Numbered from the stretch's first letter, positions 54,037 to 63,541 are shown. The stretch is DNA of 64,000 nucleotides from Oceanobacillus sojae (GCF_007991515.1 NZ_BJYM01000011.1:62001-126000), one strand, 5' to 3'. The notes: generated by a model not told the origin, from the sequence alone. Numbers and translations: made by a program.

Positions 54037-55831
54037 CTCTTTAAAAGCGGCCTTTCAATATAAACGGATTGATTTATCGAATGTGAACAAATTTGATTCT
54101 AAAAAAGCAGAAAATATGGGAGCAACCTTAAAGCAGATTTGGAATTATTTAAAGATGGAGAAGGGAAAATTATTTCTTGTCATTTTGATGGTTTTTATCA
54201 GTTCGATATTTGCTCTTTTGGGACCATTTCTCGTAGGGATGTCAATTGATAATTTTATTGCGGTCCAGCAGCTTAATGGACTGGGGCTTTTACTTGTGGG
54301 GCTGGTTATTGTATATATTATCCATTCTTTGTCACTGTTTCTCCAAAACTATTGGATGGTCGATATTTCACAGCAAACGGTATATACATTGCGGAAAAAC
54401 CTGTTTGAACAATTTCACCGGCTGCCTATCTCCTATTTTGACAAGAGGCAGCACGGAGAATTAATGAGTCGGTTAACAAATGATATAGATAATATTAATA
54501 ACACATTGAACCAGTCTGTCATTCAAATTTTTGCCAGTATCCTTACCTTACTAGGGACAGTCAGTATTATGCTTTATTTGAGTCCTGTTTTAACACTAGT
54601 GACGATGTCTATTATTCCTGTCATGTTTTTTTCAATGCGCTGGATTACTAGAAGAACCGGGCCATTATATAAACTGCAGCAGCGTGACTTAGGTGATGTA
54701 AACGGCTATGTGGAAGAAATCGTTTCCGGTCAGCACGTTGTCAAAACATATTCACAGGAAGATTACGTAACCAGCCAGTTTGAGCAAAGAAATAAATCCT
54801 TGCAGAACACAGGTTTTTGGGCATTAACAATCTCCGGGTTTATTCCTAAAATCATGAATACGTTGAATTTTTTAAGCTTTGCAATGATTGCCTTTGTAGG
54901 CGGGGTACTTGTTATCACCTCAGATGGATCACTGGTGACTGTAGGGACAATTGTTATCTTTACAGAATACGCACGACAATTTACTAGACCTTTAAACGAA
55001 CTATCCAACCAATTTAATTTATTATTATCCGCTATCGCCGGTGCAGAAAGAGTCTTTCAGGTAATGGATGAAACTGGAGAAGAAATCGATGAGAAAGATG
55101 CTGTAGAGATTCCAGATACAAAAGGTCATCTTGTTTTTAATCAAGTAAGCTTTGGCTATGAATCAGCTAAAATTCTGAATGATATCAGCTTTGAGGCAAG
55201 ATCGGGAGAAATGATTGCGTTTGTAGGGCATACCGGAGCCGGAAAAACAACTATTATTAACCTTATTTCCCGCTTTTATAATTATAATAGCGGCCAGATC
55301 ACATTGGATGGTATTGATATCAAAAAAATAAAACGCTCCAGCCTTCGTAAACATATGGCCTTTGTGTTACAGGATACTTTCTTATTTCACGGAACCATCC
55401 GTGAAAACATTCGTTACGGAAGACTGGAAGCAACTGACGAGGAAATAGAGCAGGCAGCTAAAGATGCCAATGCCCATGACTTTATTCTATCTTTACAGGA
55501 TAAATATGATACGATACTGGATCAGGATGGAAGCGGTATAAGCCAAGGTCAAAAACAGCTATTGACCATTGCACGCGCATTATTAGCAGAACCTAAAATT
55601 TTAATACTTGATGAAGCAACCAGTAATATTGATACCGTAACAGAATTAAAAATTCAGGAAGCATTAAAACGTCTGATGAAGGGGCGAACTAGTTTTGTTA
55701 TCGCCCATAGGCTTAATACTATTCGGGAAGCAGATGAAATTATTATGCTCGAAAATGGGGAAATCATGGAGCAGGGAAATCATCAGGAATTAATGAACCT
55801 GCAGGGAAAGTATTATCAGCTTTATCAATAA
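54026..55831 (+). CDS. ABC exporter half-transporter, catalytic subunit (BmrD/YheH-like)
   Basis: A 601-aa half-transporter: an N-terminal cytoplasmic extension of about 40 residues, six membrane helices, then the ATPase domain with Walker A GHTGAGKTT, intact Walker B ILILDEATSNID and H-loop FVIAHRLNT. Its signature is ISQGQ instead of LSGGQ. With the upstream subunit this gives one complete and one degenerate ATP site, the hallmark of heterodimeric multidrug exporters. The SD AGGAGG lies inside the upstream gene. Confidence 0.93.
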   Translation: MRNNSLKAAFQYKRIDLSNVNKFDSKKAENMGATLKQIWNYLKMEKGKLFLVILMVFISSIFALLGPFLVGMSIDNFIAVQQLNGLGLLLVGLVIVYIIHSLSLFLQNYWMVDISQQTVYTLRKNLFEQFHRLPISYFDKRQHGELMSRLTNDIDNINNTLNQSVIQIFASILTLLGTVSIMLYLSPVLTLVTMSIIPVMFFSMRWITRRTGPLYKLQQRDLGDVNGYVEEIVSGQHVVKTYSQEDYVTSQFEQRNKSLQNTGFWALTISGFIPKIMNTLNFLSFAMIAFVGGVLVITSDGSLVTVGTIVIFTEYARQFTRPLNELSNQFNLLLSAIAGAERVFQVMDETGEEIDEKDAVEIPDTKGHLVFNQVSFGYESAKILNDISFEARSGEMIAFVGHTGAGKTTIINLISRFYNYNSGQITLDGIDIKKIKRSSLRKHMAFVLQDTFLFHGTIRENIRYGRLEATDEEIEQAAKDANAHDFILSLQDKYDTILDQDGSGISQGQKQLLTIARALLAEPKILILDEATSNIDTVTELKIQEALKRLMKGRTSFVIAHRLNTIREADEIIMLENGEIMEQGNHQELMNLQGKYYQLYQ

Positions 55832-55905
55832 AAATGCTTCAAGTGACAGGCCGATCATACAATGATAGACTATTGCTATATTATAAAAAGGCTGAGGTGG
55901 GACGT

Positions 55906-56631
55906 TTGCGCAGAAAAGGAAAAATGATTGAAAAAGAAATAGACAGCTCTTTTTTAAAAGAGACCATGACATTACAGATTTATCACCCGGAGACTTTTTC
56001 TGAACTGTATAAATATGAAATCTGTATTATGCAGGATGGAAAAGATTATTTTCAAATGGGAAGAATTGCTACATTAAGCGATAAGCTTCATGATGAAAAA
56101 GAAATGCACAATGTTGTCTTTGTCGGTATTCACTATAAAGATAAATATGACCGCAGGAAGAAATATCACCCATCTGGCGAACAGAATGAAGCTTATATAA
56201 ATTTTCTAGTTCGTGAGGTTGTTCCTTACTTAGATGATTTCATACCGACATACCATATGGGGAAATCGCGTTCTTTAATCGGTGATTCTCTGGCAGGTAC
56301 ACTTGCATTGATGACAGCAATGAAATACCCGCATACATTTGGAAAGATAGGTATTCAATCTCCATATGTTGATGATACGGTATTAGCATATGTAGAGCGG
56401 GCGAAGCCTTTGTCCACTCTGGATATTTACCATACAATTGGTACAAAAGAAACAGAGGTTCAAATGAGTGATGGGAATACAGCTGATTTTGTAGAACCCA
56501 ACCGGAAATTAAATAAAGCATTGGAAAAAGCCGGAGCAGCTTATACGTATCACGAATTAGAAGACGGCATTCATACTTGGAAGTATTGGCAAAATGATAT
56601 GCGGCGTCTATTGACAACATTGTTTGATTAA
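55906..56631 (+). CDS. yjcH: Esterase-like alpha/beta hydrolase YjcH
   Basis: A 241-aa member of the esterase D/Fes-like family. The nucleophile elbow is GDSLAG (about residue 126), VFVGIHYKDKYDRR precedes it, and a late His lies in LEDGIHTWKYW. The TTG at 55906 is used because GAGGTGG lies 5 bases upstream; an earlier frame start at 55834 has no SD. With the next two genes it forms the B. subtilis yjcH-yjcG-yjcF set in reversed order. Confidence 0.82.
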   Translation: MRRKGKMIEKEIDSSFLKETMTLQIYHPETFSELYKYEICIMQDGKDYFQMGRIATLSDKLHDEKEMHNVVFVGIHYKDKYDRRKKYHPSGEQNEAYINFLVREVVPYLDDFIPTYHMGKSRSLIGDSLAGTLALMTAMKYPHTFGKIGIQSPYVDDTVLAYVERAKPLSTLDIYHTIGTKETEVQMSDGNTADFVEPNRKLNKALEKAGAAYTYHELEDGIHTWKYWQNDMRRLLTTLFD

Positions 56632-56723
56632 AATTTCTATTTTCATTTTCTTTTGCTATACTTATGTAGATATAGATTATATATAGCTTATAATAAATAA
56701 TATAATACCAGGAGGTTGTATTA

Positions 56724-57236
56724 ATGAAATATGGAATCGCGATTTTCCCTTCAAAAACTGTACAGGATCAAGCCAATGCATTAAGAAAACGTTATGACCC
56801 AAGGTACTCTTTAATCCCTCCACACATTACATTAAAGTACCCGTTTGAAACAGACCCTGAGAAGATAGATGAAGTTACTCAGGAATTGCGTAAAGTTGCG
56901 GGAAGTGTAGATCCTTTTTATATCCATATTAATAAAGTCAGTACCTTTGAACCAATAACAAACACTATTTATTTAAAAGTTGAACCGATTGAACAATTAA
57001 AGATGCTGAACGAACAGCTGCAGCAGGGGATATTTGAAAATAACCAGGACCATTCTTTTGTGCCGCACATTACGATTGCACAGGACTTGGTGCATGATGA
57101 ATTCAGAGATATTGTAGGAAGATTGAAAATGGAAGGCTTTGAAATCAAAGATTATATTGACCGTTTCCAGCTGTTATATGAATTAGAAAATGGCTCCTGG
57201 ACGGTTTATGAAACATTTTTATTGGGAAAGGAATAA
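56724..57236 (+). CDS. yjcG: 2H phosphoesterase (2'-5' RNA ligase-like) YjcG
   Basis: A 170-aa member of the 2H phosphoesterase superfamily with two HxT motifs, PPHITLKYP (His about 35) and VPHITIAQD (His about 115). Such proteins act on 2',3' cyclic phosphate RNA ends or small cyclic nucleotides. The SD is AGGAGGTTG. Its length agrees with B. subtilis YjcG. Confidence 0.9.
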   Translation: MKYGIAIFPSKTVQDQANALRKRYDPRYSLIPPHITLKYPFETDPEKIDEVTQELRKVAGSVDPFYIHINKVSTFEPITNTIYLKVEPIEQLKMLNEQLQQGIFENNQDHSFVPHITIAQDLVHDEFRDIVGRLKMEGFEIKDYIDRFQLLYELENGSWTVYETFLLGKE

Positions 57237-57243
57237 AATATTC

Positions 57244-57669
57244 ATGTTAGTAAAGATTGCGACTGCTCCTATAGAGTTAGAAGCTGTATATCAAATCCGG
57301 TCAGAGGTATTTGTTGAGGAGCAGAACGTACCGCCGGAAAGAGAAATAGATGAATTTGATAAAACTGCAACGCATTTTATTGCATATGAGGATGAACTCC
57401 CTGTTGCTGCCGCCCGTTTACGATTCACGGAAGATGGTTACGGTAAGCTGGAACGAATCTGTGTCTTGAAATCGCAGCGTGGAAAATCTCTCGGGAAAAA
57501 ATTAATGCTTAAGATGGAAGAAGAAATCAAAAACCGGGATTTTCATAAAGCTAAGCTAAACGCACAGACACATGCACAGGATTTTTATCAAAAGCTGGGC
57601 TATGAGGTTACTTCTGGAGAATTTCTGGATGCAGGTATTCCGCATGTTACAATGGTTAAATACTTATAA
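57244..57669 (+). CDS. yjcF: GNAT-family acetyltransferase YjcF
   Basis: A 141-aa GNAT protein (ElaA/YjcF group): VYQIRSEVFVEEQNVPPEREIDEFD at the start, VAAARLRF, and the acetyl-CoA loop RGKSLGKKLM. The start at 57244 is 7 bases after yjcG, with AAAGGAAT upstream. It is the last gene before the regulated sorC operon. Confidence 0.88.
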   Translation: MLVKIATAPIELEAVYQIRSEVFVEEQNVPPEREIDEFDKTATHFIAYEDELPVAAARLRFTEDGYGKLERICVLKSQRGKSLGKKLMLKMEEEIKNRDFHKAKLNAQTHAQDFYQKLGYEVTSGEFLDAGIPHVTMVKYL

Positions 57670-57675
57670 TTTTAA

Positions 57676-57712
57676 GAAGGCTCTTATCTCTCTGGGATAA
57701 GACCTTTTTTTA
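57676..57712 (+). terminator. Terminator of yjcHGF
   Basis: A stem AAGGCTCTTATC / GATAAGACCTT with one bulge, then TTTTTTT. Confidence 0.85.
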
Positions 57713-57873
57713 TTGCAGATTAAATGACTGTAAAATTCTTATGAATGAAAATTTATTTTATAAATATTTCAAAAAACGTTCACAAAGTGGAACAAATGCA
57801 ATTTTCTATCAAAAAGTCAAGAAAACCCGAATAAATTTCTATTAATTAGGAAATATTTAAATAAAAAATCTAA

Positions 57874-57910
57874 TGAAAGCGTTGACATTAAAATTTTATT
57901 GATTTATACT
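57874..57910 (+). promoter_or_regulatory. Sigma-A promoter and CRE of the sorC-type operon
   Basis: TTGACA (57882-57887), 17 bp, TATACT (57905-57910). A CRE, TGAAAGCGTTGACA (57874-57887), overlaps the -35 and is identical to the one before the SDR operon. Confidence 0.85.
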
Positions 57911-57917
57911 AATCAAA

Positions 57918-57955
57918 AATGAACAAATGATTTATATTTTGCACATTTGTTCATT
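57918..57955 (+). promoter_or_regulatory. Inverted-repeat operator of the sorC-type operon
   Basis: AATGAACAAATG (57918-57929) and CATTTGTTCATT (57944-57955) are perfect 12-bp inverted half-sites separated by 14 bp, starting 7 bp after the -10. This is probably the site of the adjacent regulator, acting on itself and on the SDR operon. Confidence 0.8.
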
Positions 57956-58000
57956 TGTTATTCGGTAATAACCTCGTTCAAAAAATGACAAAGGAGTGAT

Positions 58001-58018
58001 ATGATAAAAAATAAATAA
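58001..58018 (+). other. Five-codon leader ORF before the sorC-type gene
   Basis: AAGGAGTGAT is followed at once by ATG and the codons M-I-K-N-K-stop. The real SD of the regulator (AGGAGG) comes later. A similar SD and start exists in the SDR leader. Confidence 0.35.
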
Positions 58019-58048
58019 TTGAGATAAGCAGGAGGCTATATTTTCATT

Positions 58049-59035
58049 ATGTCTAAAGTAGATTTGAGGTTATTATCAAAAATTGCATATATGTATTATA
58101 TCGATAATATGTCCCAGCATGATATTGCTCAGGAGCTTAATTTTTCCAGAAGTAAAATATCAAGGCTTTTACTAGAGGCGCGGGAGCAAGGTATTGTTCA
58201 GATAAATGTAACGACCCCGGTAACCCGCTGTTTTGACTTAGAGCAGCAGTTGGAGGAAGTATTTGGAATAAGTGAAGCCATTGTAGTTCCAGTATATTCA
58301 ACGAAAGAGGAGAATATATTAAATTCCCTGGGGCAGGCAGGAGCAGAATATCTTGTGAACCAGGTGAACGATGGTATGACTGTTGGCTTTTCTATGGGGG
58401 AAACGTTAAAGAGGCTTGCTTACTATTTAGGGGATGAGCAGAAAATTGATTGTGAAGTAGTTCCAATTATGGGTGGGAATTGGCCGGGAATGGGTTATGG
58501 TTTAGATGCCAATACCATTTCCCAAAGAGTTGCAGAGAAATTAGGGGCAAAGTGTTATCCACTATACGCACCAGCTATTGTTTCTAACCAGGAATTAAAA
58601 GAATCTATTCTAAGTGACTTAACTGTTCAAAATGTATTTAAAAAATCATTAGAAACAGATATAACCTTTATTAGCGTTGGTGTAGAATCCTCTTCTTATG
58701 CCCATATTCATTTATTAACGGAAGAAGAAAAAATACAGTCGAAAGAAGAGAATGTCGTGGGGGAAGTGGCTTGCTGGTTCTTTGATTCTGATGGAAGAAT
58801 TCCCAATATTGACATCCATAACAGGGTGATTGGATCAAGCATTGAAGAGATCAGCAAACATTCTAAAGTTGTATTAGTATCTGGAAATGATTATAAGAAA
58901 GAAGCAATTGATTCAGCACTTGCAGGGGAATGGGTGGATACGTTAATTACCGATGAACATGTTGCAGAATACTTGTTGAGAAACCAAAAAGAAAAGGTAA
59001 AACAAGGTATGGAATCAGAGATCGAAATAAAATAA
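58049..59035 (+). CDS. SorC/DeoR-type sugar-binding transcriptional regulator
   Basis: A 328-aa regulator with an N-terminal helix-turn-helix (about residues 7-45; YYIDNMSQHDIAQELNFSRSKISRLL) and a C-terminal SorC sugar-phosphate-binding domain of the NagB-like fold (GMTVGFSMGETLKRLAYYL, FISVGVESSS, LVSGNDYKKEAI, VDTLITDEHVAEYLL). It is the first gene of an operon with a kinase and a dehydrogenase. It probably senses a phosphorylated product of the kinase. The SD AGGAGGCT is 14 bases from the ATG. Confidence 0.9.
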   Translation: MSKVDLRLLSKIAYMYYIDNMSQHDIAQELNFSRSKISRLLLEAREQGIVQINVTTPVTRCFDLEQQLEEVFGISEAIVVPVYSTKEENILNSLGQAGAEYLVNQVNDGMTVGFSMGETLKRLAYYLGDEQKIDCEVVPIMGGNWPGMGYGLDANTISQRVAEKLGAKCYPLYAPAIVSNQELKESILSDLTVQNVFKKSLETDITFISVGVESSSYAHIHLLTEEEKIQSKEENVVGEVACWFFDSDGRIPNIDIHNRVIGSSIEEISKHSKVVLVSGNDYKKEAIDSALAGEWVDTLITDEHVAEYLLRNQKEKVKQGMESEIEIK

Positions 59036-59151
59036 ATGAACTCTATATATATCTGGCAACCTTCATCAAAATATTTCTTTTAAGCTTCTAATAGTTTTCA
59101 CCTGTTTTTCATAGACATGTTTTAAAAGAAAATATAGGGGAGAGGGTATTT

Positions 59152-60726
59152 GTGAAAAGAGAACTTGTTATTGGTGTGGATGGCGGAACAGAAAGTGTTC
59201 GTGTAGGAATTTTTGATTTAAAAGGAAATGAAGTCGGAGAGGGAATAACACCTTATAAAACATATTACCCGAAGCCGGGCTGGGCTGAACAGGATCCAAA
59301 CGATTGGTGGGCGTCTCTGGCAGAAAGTATAAAAAAAGCAATGAAGGATGCAAATGCTTCTAAAGATGAAATTATCAGTATCGGTTTAGATACTACCTGC
59401 TCCAGCGTTGTGTTCTGTAAAAAAGATGGAACACCTGTAAGAAAAGCTGTTATCTGGATGGATATCCGTTCATCAGAAGAAGCGGAGAAGATGGCTGCAA
59501 CAGGTCATGAAGCATTAAAATATAACGGCTTTGGTAATGTTTCGGCAGAATGGATGCCTAGTAAAGTACTATGGGTTAAAAATCATGAGCCTCAGAATTA
59601 TCATGAAACAGAAAAAATTATGGATTATGTAGATTGGTATACATTTATGATGACTGGGAGAAACACTGGTTCAGCAAGTACGACTACATTGAGATGGTAT
59701 TATGACCAGGAAAATGGTGGAGTTCCTGAGGACTTTTATAAAACAATTGGCTTAGAGGATATTTTTGATAAGCTTCCTGAAGAAATTAAATATCTGGGGG
59801 AATATATCGGTGGCCTCACTCCTTATGCAGCGGAGCATTTAGGATTAGCAGAAGGTACACCTGTCGGCCAGGGGGGAGTAGATTGCTTAAATGGAATGAT
59901 TGGCCTTGGCGTGACAAAACCAGGAAAGCTTGCACTAATTACAGGATCTTCGCATTGTAATCTGGCATTTACAGATAAATCAATCCATAAAGAAGGAATC
60001 TTTGGAACATATCCAGGAGTTGTTTTTCCAGGAATGAAATTAGCTGAAGGCGGCCAGGCTTCTTCAGGCTCTGTTATTAAATGGTTTAAAACACATTTTG
60101 GAATAGATATTGAGGAACAGGCAAAACAGGAAGGCATCAGTGTCTACGATATCTTAAATAAAGAGGCTGCTGAGCTGCCGCCAGGATCAGAAGGTCTTCT
60201 TGTGCTGGAGTATTGGCAGGGAAACCGTACACCTTATGTTGATGCGAATGTCCGCGGTTTTATCTCCGGTTTGACTTTAAAGCATACACGGGCACATATT
60301 TACCGGGCTATTATGGAAGCGATTGCGTATGGTACTGAATTAAATATTAAAAACTTTAAAGAAAATGGTATTCCGGTAGAAGAGTTATATTTAGCAGGAG
60401 GAGCAACTAACAGTGATTTGTATTTGCAGATTCATGCAGATGTAAGTAATTTACCAATCAATGTTCCGGAATCGAATCAGGTAGCCTGTTTAGGTTCAGC
60501 TATTATGGCAGCGGTTACAGCGGGAGCTTATGCAAATGCAGATGAAGCAGTAAGTCATATGGTACGCTATAAGAAGCGTATAGAGCCTAATCCGGAGAAT
60601 CATGAAATCTATAAATTATACAGTGAGCAATATCAAAAAGCTTATCCGCAATTTAAAGAATGGATGCATGCTACAAGCAAGCTTGATGGAATTGCTGCTG
60701 AAAAAGTAGTAAAACAATCTGTATAA
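59152..60726 (+). CDS. FGGY-family carbohydrate kinase
   Basis: A 524-aa sugar or polyol kinase. Domain I starts with the phosphate loop GVDGGTESVRVGIFDLKG; the substrate region has WAEQDPNDWW and VIWMDIRSS; domain II has GGATNSDLYLQIHADV with the ATP-binding glycines. The overall size and GNRTPYVD segment resemble ribulo-/erythritol-kinase-like members rather than glycerol kinase (GlpK), but the substrate cannot be named. The SD is GGGGAGAGG. It lies 116 bases after the regulator and 62 before the dehydrogenase. Confidence 0.88.
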   Translation: MKRELVIGVDGGTESVRVGIFDLKGNEVGEGITPYKTYYPKPGWAEQDPNDWWASLAESIKKAMKDANASKDEIISIGLDTTCSSVVFCKKDGTPVRKAVIWMDIRSSEEAEKMAATGHEALKYNGFGNVSAEWMPSKVLWVKNHEPQNYHETEKIMDYVDWYTFMMTGRNTGSASTTTLRWYYDQENGGVPEDFYKTIGLEDIFDKLPEEIKYLGEYIGGLTPYAAEHLGLAEGTPVGQGGVDCLNGMIGLGVTKPGKLALITGSSHCNLAFTDKSIHKEGIFGTYPGVVFPGMKLAEGGQASSGSVIKWFKTHFGIDIEEQAKQEGISVYDILNKEAAELPPGSEGLLVLEYWQGNRTPYVDANVRGFISGLTLKHTRAHIYRAIMEAIAYGTELNIKNFKENGIPVEELYLAGGATNSDLYLQIHADVSNLPINVPESNQVACLGSAIMAAVTAGAYANADEAVSHMVRYKKRIEPNPENHEIYKLYSEQYQKAYPQFKEWMHATSKLDGIAAEKVVKQSV

Positions 60727-60788
60727 CTAGATTAAAAGATGATAAAAGCATAGCAGGATTTAAATCAGTATTTAAGGAGGATTTTGCA

Positions 60789-61883
60789 TTGAAGGCATTA
60801 CGATTATATGGACCAAAAGATATGAGAGTAGATGATATCCCCGTTCCTGAGATTAACGATAATGAACTTTTGATTAAAATTGATTCCTGCACAATTTGCG
60901 GCAGTGATTTTCGAAATATTTCAGCAGGGGGATCAGCGCATGGAATGGACTTACCTCGGGTTATGGGACATGAAATAGCGTCAACCATTGTTAAGGTTGG
61001 TGAAAGCTGGAAGGATGAATTTGAAGTCGGCGAGCATATTGTTGTTGCAGCAGTAAGTCCCTGCGGCAAATGTGAATTATGTCTGGAGGGCTATGAAAAT
61101 CAATGCTTGGACAAACAAGCAACCGCATATAATTATGATGGCGGATTTGCAGAATATATGAGAGTTCCTGAACGTTCCATCCGATCCGGAAATGTATTGA
61201 AGGTTTCAAGTGATAAATTGCAGCAGGTTGCATTGAGTGAACCTTTGTCCTGTGCTATTAATGGTCAGGAAATAGCTGAGGTGAAGCTGGGAGATAGTGT
61301 ACTTGTTGTCGGCTGCGGTCCGATGGGATTGTTTCATATTCAATTAGCCAGATTAAATGGTGCCAAACAAATTATTGCCAGCGATTTTGATAAGAATCGT
61401 TTAGAGATTGCAAAAAAACATGGAGCAGATATTGTTTTCTCCCCACAAGAAGAAGATCCAGCTGAAAAAATAAAAGAGCTTACGGGTGGATTAGGGGTTA
61501 ATGTAGTGGTTGTTGCTGTACCAGTACCAGGAATAGTTAGTGACGCATTGCAATGGGTAAGGAGAAGAGGCAGAATCAATGTTTTTGGGGGGATGCCTAA
61601 GCAAAAGCCTGAAGCCACTCTTGATTTGAATGTAATTCACTATAATGAAATTACAATTACAGGAACATCGGATTCGACAGCAAGACAATTACGTATTGCA
61701 GCAGATTTAATTACAACTGGCCGAATAAAAACCGACTTTATGATTTCTAAGGTAGTAGATTTAGAAGAAGCAAGAGATATATTAGTTGCAGGTCCACAGC
61801 CGGAGCATATTAAAATCGTTGTAAAACCAGAATTAAGCAGTAAAGCATCAAAGGATAAAGAAGATGCAGCTTATGTAAAATAA
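60789..61883 (+). CDS. Zinc-dependent medium-chain dehydrogenase
   Basis: A 364-aa MDR-family alcohol/polyol dehydrogenase. Its catalytic zinc ligands lie in TICGSD (Cys) and MGHEIA (His-Glu). The structural zinc cysteines are in CGKCELCLEGYENQC. The Rossmann motif is VVGCGPMGLF, with an acidic residue after beta-2 (ASDFDKNRL) that favours NAD. The TTG start follows AAGGAGGAT. Paired with an FGGY kinase it would oxidise a polyol to a ketose, which the kinase then phosphorylates; this is inference. Confidence 0.88.
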   Translation: MKALRLYGPKDMRVDDIPVPEINDNELLIKIDSCTICGSDFRNISAGGSAHGMDLPRVMGHEIASTIVKVGESWKDEFEVGEHIVVAAVSPCGKCELCLEGYENQCLDKQATAYNYDGGFAEYMRVPERSIRSGNVLKVSSDKLQQVALSEPLSCAINGQEIAEVKLGDSVLVVGCGPMGLFHIQLARLNGAKQIIASDFDKNRLEIAKKHGADIVFSPQEEDPAEKIKELTGGLGVNVVVVAVPVPGIVSDALQWVRRRGRINVFGGMPKQKPEATLDLNVIHYNEITITGTSDSTARQLRIAADLITTGRIKTDFMISKVVDLEEARDILVAGPQPEHIKIVVKPELSSKASKDKEDAAYVK

Positions 61884-62005
61884 TTGAGGACTGACATATC
61901 GTTCTGGAATAAGACTGATTGATTCCACTCTACCATGTCTCCAGACCAATATGTCCGTCGCTTCATTTTATCACCGGTGAAAATAAAATACAACTTGTCT
62001 TAAGG

Positions 62006-62045
62006 AATCACTATTCTATACGGTCGTATAGAATAGTGATTTTTT
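62006..62045 (+). terminator. Terminator of the sorC-kinase-dehydrogenase operon
   Basis: A 16-bp perfect stem (AATCACTATTCTATAC / GTATAGAATAGTGATT) with loop GGTC, then TTTTT. The remaining 200 bases to the next gene are AT-rich, with no gene or operator seen. Confidence 0.95.
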
Positions 62046-62247
62046 GTATAGTTTGATTATTTTATTTGGTAATCTTCTTTACCTTTAATGCTCCTTGATG
62101 ATGAGCAGAAAAATTTTTATAAAAACCTTTCCGAAAGAGAATTTAATAATTATATGAATATTTAATAACTTTTCATCATTTCATCATTCCTGTAAAATAA
62201 AATAGATTCTATTAAAATCATATTGTAAAGGGAAAGGAAATAAAAAG

Positions 62248-63483
62248 ATGTTAGAAAAATTAAAAGCCTACCGGTTTCCGCTTATCCTTTTAGCTTCTAT
62301 TATTGTTGGAGCGATAATCGGTTTGATTTTTGGAGAAGATGCAACAGTAATAAAGCCGTTTGGAGATCTATTTATTAATTTATTATTTATGATTGTCATC
62401 CCTCTTGTTTTCTTCTCTATATCGTCTGCTATTGCCAGCATGGACAGTATGAAAAGACTTGGGAAAATCATGGGTTCCATGATTACGGTATTTATCATAA
62501 CTGGAGTGATTGCAGCTGTATTTATGCTTGTTGCCGTAGTTATTTTTGAGCCGGGTTCAGGGGTAGATATTCCATTGAGTGCCCCAGATAATGTTGAAGA
62601 ACAGAGCTTGGCAGATCAACTAGTCAATACATTTACTGTTCCTGATTTTGTTGAACTGTTCTCAAGAGATAATATGATGGCTCTTATTGTTATGTCGATA
62701 CTGATTGGTGTCGCAACAGGATTGACAGGAGAGAAAGGAAGACCACTTGCAAGGTTCCTGACCAGCGCCTCTGACGTATTTATGAAGCTGATTCAGCTGA
62801 TTATGTACTATGCGCCAATTGGATTGGGTGCATACTTTGCCTCATTGGTAGGAGAATTCGGAACAGCACTGATTGGTGATTATGCAAAAGCAGTGATTAT
62901 TTATTATCCAGTTGCTATACTGTATTTTGCTATCGGCTTTACATTATATGCATTCATCGCCGGAGGAAGAAAAGGAATAAGCCGTTTTTGGAAGAATATA
63001 CTAGGTCCTGCTGCTACCTCGCTGGGAACAGGCAGTAGTGTGGCAACCATTCCGGTTAACCTGCAGGCAGCCGAACGAATTGGAGTTCCAAAAGATATCC
63101 GTGAGACGATCATGCCTCTCGGAGCAACTATTCATATGGATGGTTCCTGTTTATCAGCTATGTTAAAAATCGCTTTTATTTTTGGAGTATTTAACAAGGA
63201 CTTCACCGGGATTGATACATTTTTAACTGCTATTGGTATTTGTTTATTATCCGGTATTGTTATGAGTGGAATCCCGGGCGGAGGTTTTACGGGAGAATTA
63301 ATGATAATTACGCTGTACGGTTTTCCAATCGAAGCTCTGCCAATCATTACTGCGATCGGAGTTGTTGTTGATCCGCCGGCTACGATGGTTAACTCGACAG
63401 GTGATACCGTTTCAAGTATGGTTGTGGCAAGACATATTGAAGGGAAAGACTGGATGGAAAAGGCAGATGCTGCCGGGACTTAA
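62248..63483 (+). CDS. Dicarboxylate/amino acid:cation symporter (DAACS family)
   Basis: A 411-aa membrane transporter of the GltP/DctA (SDF) family. It has eight helices and two re-entrant loops, with the signatures GPAATSLGTGSSVATIP (serine-rich loop), GATIHMDGSC (NMDGT equivalent) and PPATMVNSTGD near the end. The substrate (glutamate, aspartate or C4 acids) is not decided by the sequence. It is separated from the kinase operon by a strong terminator and lacks the shared operator, so it is probably independent. Confidence 0.9.
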   Translation: MLEKLKAYRFPLILLASIIVGAIIGLIFGEDATVIKPFGDLFINLLFMIVIPLVFFSISSAIASMDSMKRLGKIMGSMITVFIITGVIAAVFMLVAVVIFEPGSGVDIPLSAPDNVEEQSLADQLVNTFTVPDFVELFSRDNMMALIVMSILIGVATGLTGEKGRPLARFLTSASDVFMKLIQLIMYYAPIGLGAYFASLVGEFGTALIGDYAKAVIIYYPVAILYFAIGFTLYAFIAGGRKGISRFWKNILGPAATSLGTGSSVATIPVNLQAAERIGVPKDIRETIMPLGATIHMDGSCLSAMLKIAFIFGVFNKDFTGIDTFLTAIGICLLSGIVMSGIPGGGFTGELMIITLYGFPIEALPIITAIGVVVDPPATMVNSTGDTVSSMVVARHIEGKDWMEKADAAGT

Positions 63484-63493
63484 TAAAATAAAT

Positions 63494-63541
63494 AAAAAGA
63501 TGTTGTATCTCGGTAAATATAAGATACAACATCTTTTTATT
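63494..63541 (+). terminator. Terminator of the symporter gene
   Basis: A stem AAAAGATGTTGTATCT / AGATACAACATCTTTT followed by TATTT. Confidence 0.9.

Noticed and set aside
49415..57669. Integrated genomic island at tRNA-Val
   Set aside because: No integrase, no repeat of the tRNA 3' end was seen downstream, and yjcH-G-F belong to the conserved backbone. Only the hydrolase-to-ABC cassette could be accessory.
57970..57985. GTTCAAAAAATGACA before the sorC-type gene as a repeat A end
   Set aside because: Only about nine bases match, with no neighbouring element sequence; chance is likely.
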